DNA of 64,000 nt, taken from Dysosmobacter acutus (GTDB lineage Bacteria > Bacillota > Clostridia > Oscillospirales > Oscillospiraceae). Each line of letters starts with the position of its first letter. The stretch's first letter is position 1. The notes beneath the pieces are model-generated. The model did not search any database. It had not been told where the DNA came from and saw only the letters and a program-made list of their open reading frames with translations. Of this stretch, positions 58,978-64,000 are shown one piece after another. The stretch lies in NCBI RefSeq assembly GCF_018919205.1, contig NZ_JAHLQN010000001.1:2418001-2482000 (forward strand), read 5' to 3'. The position numbers and the translations under genes were made by a program.

Positions 58978-60258
58978 ATGGCGACATCTTTTATCGATAA
59001 GGCCCGCATCACCGTCCGCGCGGGCAAGGGCGGCAACGGCGCGGTCTCCTTCCACCGGGAAAAATACGTGGCCGCAGGCGGTCCCGACGGCGGCGACGGC
59101 GGCCAGGGCGGCTCCATCATCGTCCAAGTGGACGACAACATGTCCACGCTGATGGATTTCCGCTATAAGCGCAAGTACGTGGCGGAAAACGGTGTGGACG
59201 GCCAGGGCGCCCGCAAGTCCGGAAAGGACGGGAAATCCCTGACCATCAAAGTCCCCCGGGGCACGCTGATCCGTGACGCGGAGACCAATGAGATCATCAG
59301 GGACATGTCGGACTCAGAGCCCTTTGTCCTCTGCCGGGGCGGCAAGGGGGGCTGGGGCAACACCCATTTTGCCACCCCCACCCGCCAGGTGCCCCGCTTT
59401 GCCAAGGCGGGACTGCCCGGAGAATCCCACGATGTGATCCTGGAGCTGAAGCTGCTGGCGGACGTGGGACTGGTGGGCTTTCCCAACGTGGGCAAATCCA
59501 CGCTGCTCAGCGTGGTTTCCAAAGCCCAGCCCAAGATCGCCAACTACCACTTCACCACCCTCTACCCCAACCTGGGCGTGGTGTATGTGGACGAGGGCGT
59601 CAGCTTTGTCATGGCGGACATCCCCGGCATCATTGAGGGTGCCAGCGACGGCGCCGGTTTGGGCCACGACTTCCTCAGGCACATCGACCGCTGCCGCCTG
59701 CTGGTCCACGTGGTGGACGTCTCCGGCAGCGAGGGACGGGACCCGGTGGCGGACTTCGACGCCATCTGCGAGGAGCTGAAGCAGTACAGCCCCGAGCTGG
59801 CCGTCCGCCCCCAGATCGTGGCGGCCAACAAAACCGACATCTGCGAGACGGCGGAGAACGTGGATGTGCTCCGCCGCCATGTGGAAGCTCTTGGTTATCC
59901 TCTCTATGAGATTTCCGCCGCCTCCCACAAGGGCACCCGGGAACTGGTGCAGAAGGTGGCTCAGGCCCTCTCCGCCCTGCCGCCCGTGGCGGTCTACGAG
60001 CCGGAGTATGTGCCCCGGCCCGCCGAGGTGGACACTTCCGCACCTTTGAACATCGAGGTGGTGGACGGCGTCTGGATCGTGGAGGGGCCCTGGCTCCAGC
60101 GGCTCATCGCCAACACCAATTTCGGCGATTATGAAAGCCGCAACTGGTTCGACAAGATGCTCCGGGAGTCCGGGCTCTTTGACCGGATGGAGGAGATGGG
60201 CATTCAGGACGGCGACACCGTGTCCATGTACAACTTGGAATTCGACTACCAGCGTTAA
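58978..60258 (+). CDS. obgE: GTPase Obg
   Basis: A 426-residue Obg protein: the glycine-rich Obg fold (GKGGNGAVSFHREK, GGPDGGDGGQGGS; about 1-160), the G domain with GFPNVGKST and NKTD (about 160-330), and a C-terminal OCT domain (about 345-426, WIVEGPWLQRLI). It links ribosome assembly, ppGpp and growth. GGAGGGTTCCC precedes the ATG at 58978. It follows rpmA, the standard gene order. Confidence 0.95.
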   Translation: MATSFIDKARITVRAGKGGNGAVSFHREKYVAAGGPDGGDGGQGGSIIVQVDDNMSTLMDFRYKRKYVAENGVDGQGARKSGKDGKSLTIKVPRGTLIRDAETNEIIRDMSDSEPFVLCRGGKGGWGNTHFATPTRQVPRFAKAGLPGESHDVILELKLLADVGLVGFPNVGKSTLLSVVSKAQPKIANYHFTTLYPNLGVVYVDEGVSFVMADIPGIIEGASDGAGLGHDFLRHIDRCRLLVHVVDVSGSEGRDPVADFDAICEELKQYSPELAVRPQIVAANKTDICETAENVDVLRRHVEALGYPLYEISAASHKGTRELVQKVAQALSALPPVAVYEPEYVPRPAEVDTSAPLNIEVVDGVWIVEGPWLQRLIANTNFGDYESRNWFDKMLRESGLFDRMEEMGIQDGDTVSMYNLEFDYQR

Positions 60259-60271
60259 GCTTTTTACGTCC

Positions 60272-60306
60272 CTGGGCCGGAGCAGATCACTGCTCCGGCC
60301 CTTTTG
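60272..60306 (+). terminator. Terminator of obgE
   Basis: GGGCCGGAGCAG pairs with CTGCTCCGGCCC, followed by TTTTG. Confidence 0.8.
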
Positions 60307-60322
60307 CCATCTGTTCAGTGGA

Positions 60323-60351
60323 TTGACAGCGCCCCGCTTTGCCCGTATACT
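60323..60351 (+). promoter_or_regulatory. Promoter of DUF401 permease gene
   Basis: TTGACA, a 17-nt spacer, TATACT, 60 nt before the ATG. Confidence 0.7.
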
Positions 60352-60410
60352 GGGATAAGACCCAACAAGTTCAGGCGCCCTTACCCGGCGCCGGCAATCC
60401 GGGAGGACCT

Positions 60411-61610
60411 ATGACGGCTGCATATCTGGGAGTCGTCTTTTTGACGATCGTTCTGCTGCTGGCCTTTCACCGCCCCCTCTATCAGGCCATCCTTGGCGGC
60501 GTGGTGATGACGGCGCTGCTCTACCGCATACCGGCGCTGGCTGTCCTCCACCGGGTGCTCCGGGTCTTCACCGATCGCGGCTCCTGTTCCGTGCTGATAT
60601 CCCTGTATCTCATCACCTACCTCCAGCGGATGCTGGAGCGGCGCAGCCTCATCAAACAGGCCCAGCAGGACCTGAATGGCCTTTTTCACAACCGCCGCGT
60701 CAATGTGGCCGGCGCCTCCATGTTCATCGGTCTGCTTCCCTCCGCGGCGGCCATGATTCTCTGCGGCGATATTGTCAAAGACGCCACCGACGGCTATCTC
60801 ACGCCCAAAGAGCAGGCCGTGACCACCAGCTGGTTCCGCCACATCCCGGAGAGCTCTCTGCCCACCTATGCCGGAGTGCTTCTGATCTGCAATCTGTCCG
60901 GCGTGGCTCTGCCCCGGTTTCTGCTGGCCATGCTGGCGCCTGTTTGCGTGCTGGTTCTGTTGGGCTACCTGCCCTATCTGCGCAAGCTGCCCAAGGACCC
61001 GGGCTCAGCGCCCAGCTCCAGCCGGCGGCTGGACGCGCTGCATCTGCTCCAGCACCTGTGGCCCCTGCTACTGATCCTCTTCCTCATTCTGGCCTGCGGC
61101 CTGGGTGTGGTGGAGGCCGTTTTGATCTCCATTGCAGCCATGGCCATCCTCTGCCGCTTTTCACCCCGTGAGCTTCTTGCCATGGTGTCCAGTGCCTTTG
61201 AGGCCAAGCTGCTGTTCAGCACCTTTTTGGTTCTGGTCCTGAAGGAGCTGATCGCCTACACCGGCGTTTTGGAGCTGCTCCCCGACTTGTTGGGCAATCT
61301 TCCCATTCCCACCTACCTGATCTTTGTGCTGCTGTTTTTCCTGGGCACCATCATCAGCGGCACCAGCGGGATCATCGCCCTGGGCACGCCCCTGGCCTTT
61401 GCCGCCATGGACGGCGGAGTGCCGCTGGTGGTGCTGCTCATGTGCATCTGCCACGCGGCCAGCCAGCTCTCTCCCACCCACGTATGTCTTGTGGTGGCGG
61501 CGGATTACTTCCACATCTCCCTTGGGGAGCTGATCCGCAAGACGGTGCCGCTGTCGCTGTTGTTCTGCCTGCTGATGATCGGCTATTACCACCTGCTGCT
61601 TCTGCTGTGA
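60411..61610 (+). CDS. DUF401 family permease
   Basis: A 399-residue protein with about ten membrane helices of the DUF401/ArsB-NhaD-like permease group (GLLPSAAAMILCG, the loop after SRRLDAL, GTIISGTSGIIALGTPLAF). Substrate unknown; an anion or dicarboxylate is possible. GGGAGGACCT precedes the ATG at 60411. It has its own promoter and terminator and is convergent with the GGT gene. Confidence 0.8.
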   Translation: MTAAYLGVVFLTIVLLLAFHRPLYQAILGGVVMTALLYRIPALAVLHRVLRVFTDRGSCSVLISLYLITYLQRMLERRSLIKQAQQDLNGLFHNRRVNVAGASMFIGLLPSAAAMILCGDIVKDATDGYLTPKEQAVTTSWFRHIPESSLPTYAGVLLICNLSGVALPRFLLAMLAPVCVLVLLGYLPYLRKLPKDPGSAPSSSRRLDALHLLQHLWPLLLILFLILACGLGVVEAVLISIAAMAILCRFSPRELLAMVSSAFEAKLLFSTFLVLVLKELIAYTGVLELLPDLLGNLPIPTYLIFVLLFFLGTIISGTSGIIALGTPLAFAAMDGGVPLVVLLMCICHAASQLSPTHVCLVVAADYFHISLGELIRKTVPLSLLFCLLMIGYYHLLLLL

Positions 61611-61613
61611 CGC

Positions 61614-61651
61614 AAAAAGCCTGCCGGGACTCCGGCAGGCTTTCTTTTTTG
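61614..61651. terminator. Terminator between DUF401 and GGT genes
   Basis: AAAGCCTGCCGG pairs with CCGGCAGGCTTT, with T runs on both sides between convergent genes. Confidence 0.9.
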
Positions 61652-61655
61652 TCTG

Positions 61656-63257
61656 TTACAGGATGGCAGCGGCGCTGTCGCAGCGGGATTCCGTGCCCAC
61701 GCAGAGGATTCCCGTCTCCCGGTCCCGCCAGATGATCTGTCCCCGGCCAAAGGAGTCTGATCCCTGAGCAAAGCGGACCTCGTGGCCCCGGCGGCGAAGT
61801 TCCTCCGCGATTTCCCGGGAAAAGCCGGGCTCCACCAGAATCTCCCTGCCCCCGGTCCACTGCCACCGGGGCGCGTCCAGGCTATCCTGGGGGCTGAGGC
61901 CAAAGTCGATGGTATTGGTGACTACCTGCAGATGGCCCTGGGGCTGCATGGCACCGCCCATGACGCCGAACGCCCCCACCGCCTGTCCGTCCTTCATCAA
62001 AAATCCGGGAAGGATGCTGTGGCAGGGCCTTTTCCCTCCGCCCAGACAGCTGGGGTGGCCGGGGCGCAGGTTGAATCCGCAGCCCCGGTTCTGAAGCGTG
62101 ATGCCCGTGCCGGGCACCACAACCGCGGAGCCAAAGCCGACATAGCTGCTCTGGATGAAGGAGACCATGTTTCCCTCTGCGTCGGCGGTGCAGAAGTATA
62201 CCGTGCCGCCCTTCGGCGGCGCGCCCGGCGCCGGCTCCAGCGCCTGATCGCCGATGAGGGCCGCGCGGGCGGCGCCGTAGCCGGGGGAAAGCAGCTCTTC
62301 CGGAGAATAGTCCATGTACCTTGGGTCCGCCACATACTCCCTTGCGTCGCTGTAGGCAAGCTTCATGGCCTCCATCAGCTTGTGGCAGCTATCCCCGCGC
62401 TCCTTTTCCCCCAGGGACATGTTTTTCAGGATATTGAGTGCCATCAGCGCCGCGATTCCGCAGCCGTTGGGTGGAATCTCACAGACCTCATAGCCCCTGT
62501 AGCCCACGGAGATGGGCTCCACCCACTCCGGCCGGTAGGCGTGCAGGTCCTCTTTGCGCAAAAAGCCGCCGTTTTCCCGGCTGGCCCGGTCAATCCGCTC
62601 CGCCAGGCCACCCCGGTACAGGGACTCGCACTCCGTCCGGGCCATCTCCTCCAGCGTGCGGGCGTGATCCTCCGAGCGCCAGAGCTCCCCTGGCCGGGGC
62701 GCTGCGCCGCCGGGGGCGAACACCCGAAACCACTCTTCAAACTCCGGTCCGTGAAGCTCCCGGCTGTGCAGCTCCAGGGCCTGACGCCAGCTGCGGGCGG
62801 TGGCGGGCTGCACCACCACTCCATTGCGGGCCGCATCCACAGCACTCTGGAGGAGTCTTGGAAAGGGCAGTCGTCCAAAGCGGCGCCACATCTCCGCCCA
62901 GGCGCCCGCCGCTCCCGGCACCGTCACCGGGGTCCAGCCGAAGCGGGGTACTTCCCTTTGGCCGGAGAGAGCCCGCGCTGAAATGGACGCGGGCGAACAG
63001 CCGCTGCCGTTGAGGCCGTAGAGCCGCCTCCCGTTCCAGATCAGGGCAAAGGCGTCGCTGCCCAGGCCGTTGGAGGTGGGCTCCGCCACCGTCAGCACAG
63101 CTGCGGCGGCAATGGCTGCGTCCACGGCGTTTCCCCCCTCTTTGAGAACGTCCAGCCCCGCCTGGGCGGCAAGAGGCTGGGAGGCGGCCACGGCGCATCG
63201 GCCGAAGATCACCCCTCGCCGGGAGGGATAGCGCCGCTCCAGCGGGTCAAAGTTCAT
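61656..63257 (-). CDS. ggt: Gamma-glutamyltransferase
   Basis: A 533-residue Ntn hydrolase precursor. The large subunit has the NPSSG-like N-terminal core (GGNAVDAAIAAAAVL). The small subunit would begin at the nucleophile Thr in PPKGGTVYFCTADAEGNM (around residue 353), with GFGSAVVVPGTG in the active site. It cleaves gamma-glutamyl bonds such as glutathione. There is no signal peptide visible, so it may act in the cytoplasm. It overlaps the end of the flavodoxin gene by 11 nt; the ribosome site is weak. Confidence 0.9.
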   Translation of the reverse strand: MNFDPLERRYPSRRGVIFGRCAVAASQPLAAQAGLDVLKEGGNAVDAAIAAAAVLTVAEPTSNGLGSDAFALIWNGRRLYGLNGSGCSPASISARALSGQREVPRFGWTPVTVPGAAGAWAEMWRRFGRLPFPRLLQSAVDAARNGVVVQPATARSWRQALELHSRELHGPEFEEWFRVFAPGGAAPRPGELWRSEDHARTLEEMARTECESLYRGGLAERIDRASRENGGFLRKEDLHAYRPEWVEPISVGYRGYEVCEIPPNGCGIAALMALNILKNMSLGEKERGDSCHKLMEAMKLAYSDAREYVADPRYMDYSPEELLSPGYGAARAALIGDQALEPAPGAPPKGGTVYFCTADAEGNMVSFIQSSYVGFGSAVVVPGTGITLQNRGCGFNLRPGHPSCLGGGKRPCHSILPGFLMKDGQAVGAFGVMGGAMQPQGHLQVVTNTIDFGLSPQDSLDAPRWQWTGGREILVEPGFSREIAEELRRRGHEVRFAQGSDSFGRGQIIWRDRETGILCVGTESRCDSAAAIL

Positions 63258-63768
63258 TGGCCTGCCGCGCTTTCATCCACCCCTCGATCTCGTTGAGGTT
63301 TTTCGCCATGACAAAGTCGCCGCCCTCTTTCAGCGTGCGGAGCATCTCCTCCTCCGCCTCCGTGCGCTGGGGCTTCGCCTCTAATTTTTCGCCCATCATC
63401 TTGCTCATGTAGAGCATCATCCAGCGGTTCAGGCCGTGGAGCTTTTTGTAGTCAATGCCGCCCTGGAGATAGAAGAGGCCCACATCCTCCGCCACACCGC
63501 AGTTGACGCGCATCTGCCGGGTGGCCTCCGGATCCGGCGCATAGGCGCCGCAGGCGGCCACCCCCCGGACCTGATACCATTTTGCGGCCTGGCGTATGCC
63601 GGAGATCGTACCGGCCATTACCCAGCCCATGTAAAAGACCTCCTCGCCCTTGGCCAGCGCGCTTCTGGCCTCCGGCAGGGTGTAGGCCGGGAGGCCGGTG
63701 CTCTTGGAGAGCATCCGGGCATAGCGCTCCGTGTGGCCCGCCTTGGAGGTATAAACGATCGCTTTCAT
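63247..63768 (-). CDS. Flavodoxin-domain protein (HemG-like)
   Basis: A 173-residue protein with a short flavodoxin fold (AIVYTSKAGHTERYARML phosphate loop, YMGWVMAGTISGIRQA). It lacks some FMN-stacking elements of full flavodoxins and has a C-terminal helical extension (EAKPQRTEAEEEMLRTLKEG). AGAGGAAAAG precedes the ATG at 63768, which overlaps the upstream stop. Redox role inferred. Confidence 0.8.
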   Translation of the reverse strand: MKAIVYTSKAGHTERYARMLSKSTGLPAYTLPEARSALAKGEEVFYMGWVMAGTISGIRQAAKWYQVRGVAACGAYAPDPEATRQMRVNCGVAEDVGLFYLQGGIDYKKLHGLNRWMMLYMSKMMGEKLEAKPQRTEAEEEMLRTLKEGGDFVMAKNLNEIEGWMKARQANEL

Positions 63769-64000
63769 TTCTTTTCCTCTTTCTTCTCTTTTTTCCGGCG
63801 CTTGCCGATCAGCTCCTCCTGGATCACCTGGGCCTTGCTCAAAAAGAGCTTCCGGAATGCGTAGAGAAGCACATCCCGGGTCTCCTTGTCCATATCCGCC
63901 ATGGCCTTCACCATGGCGGCCGCCGTCTTGAACCCGTCCTCCGTCAGCTCGGTCAGCGTCTTTGCGTCAGCACCGGAGAGGATGTCAAAGAGTCCCTCCG
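63765..64000 (-). CDS. C-terminus of an unidentified helical protein (N-terminus outside window)
   Basis: At least 78 residues, ending in a very basic tail (KRRKKEKKEEKK). Visible helices include LFDILSGADAKTLTELTEDG and DVLLYAFRKLFLSKAQVIQEEL. It overlaps the next gene by 3 nt (ATGA-like), so it belongs to the same operon. It could be the end of a transcriptional regulator, but the family cannot be told from this fragment. Confidence 0.5.
   Translation of the reverse strand, partial: EGLFDILSGADAKTLTELTEDGFKTAAAMVKAMADMDKETRDVLLYAFRKLFLSKAQVIQEELIGKRRKKEKKEEKK

Noticed and set aside
1..64000. CRISPR array, prophage block, rRNA operon
   Set aside because: No regularly spaced repeats with unique spacers, no phage structural genes and no rRNA sequence were seen anywhere in the window.

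Overview
This 64 kb window looks like a piece of a Clostridia chromosome. It is GC-rich, low-redundancy and packed with short intergenic gaps, strong AGGAGG ribosome sites and intrinsic terminators. The gene set (MetK with an S-box, MetNIQ behind a T-box, Feo/DtxR, GHKL/LytTR two-component, AckA, L21-Prp-L27, TmcAL) fits a gut-type Oscillospiraceae relative of Flavonifractor, Lawsonibacter or Oscillibacter. That placement is inferred from gene content and style; no 16S rRNA is present.

Layout. 1-3.1 kb: a very large prepilin-like GLUG-repeat surface protein on the minus strand, running off the left edge, behind a c-di-GMP-I riboswitch and an intrinsic terminator. 3.2-7.6 kb: a small protein, a DUF368 (PopT-type) membrane protein, then a methionine-specific T-box and metNIQ. 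7.7-11.9 kb: LysR/LysE pair, ECF sigma factor with its membrane partner, cysK. 12-20 kb: two ferrous-iron operons, each ending in a tiny Cys-rich FeoB-associated protein, with CorA, a DtxR-type regulator and three identical-architecture operators. 20-23 kb: tRNA-Pro(GGG), IscU/IscS and an Rrf2 regulator. 23-29.5 kb: GHKL kinase and LytTR regulator, divergent from TraX, an ABC exporter and a small Cys-rich protein. 29.6-36.3 kb: YaaA, YkvA, hydrolase, rhodanese lipoprotein, and a MerR-controlled redox operon (CMD-cupin fusion, two flavodoxins, SDR).

36.3-36.8 kb holds tRNA-Pro(UGG) with two tandem ~200-bp scars of past site-specific integration. 36.9-43.3 kb: O-antigen-ligase-like protein, glycosyltransferase, DMT transporter, geranylgeranyl-reductase-like flavoprotein, AbrB/acyltransferase pair, cold-shock protein. 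43.5-50 kb: metK with its S-box, an inactive-looking rhomboid, PepD, PqqD-like protein, OPT transporter. 50-54.4 kb: MATE/MarR, a DUF3298 lipoprotein, TmcAL. 54.5-64 kb: ackA, mtnN-luxS, YczE, rplU-prp-rpmA-obgE, a DUF401 permease, gamma-glutamyltransferase and a flavodoxin.

Themes. Sulfur and methyl metabolism recurs (MetNIQ, CysK, MetK, MtnN, LuxS), with both a T-box (uncharged tRNA-Met) and an S-box (SAM) in control. Iron handling recurs as Feo x2, DtxR and Isc. RNA-level control is unusually rich: c-di-GMP-I, T-box, SAM-I, the L21 leader and a possible attenuator before the cold-shock gene. The most interesting item is the c-di-GMP riboswitch controlling the large pilin-like adhesin.
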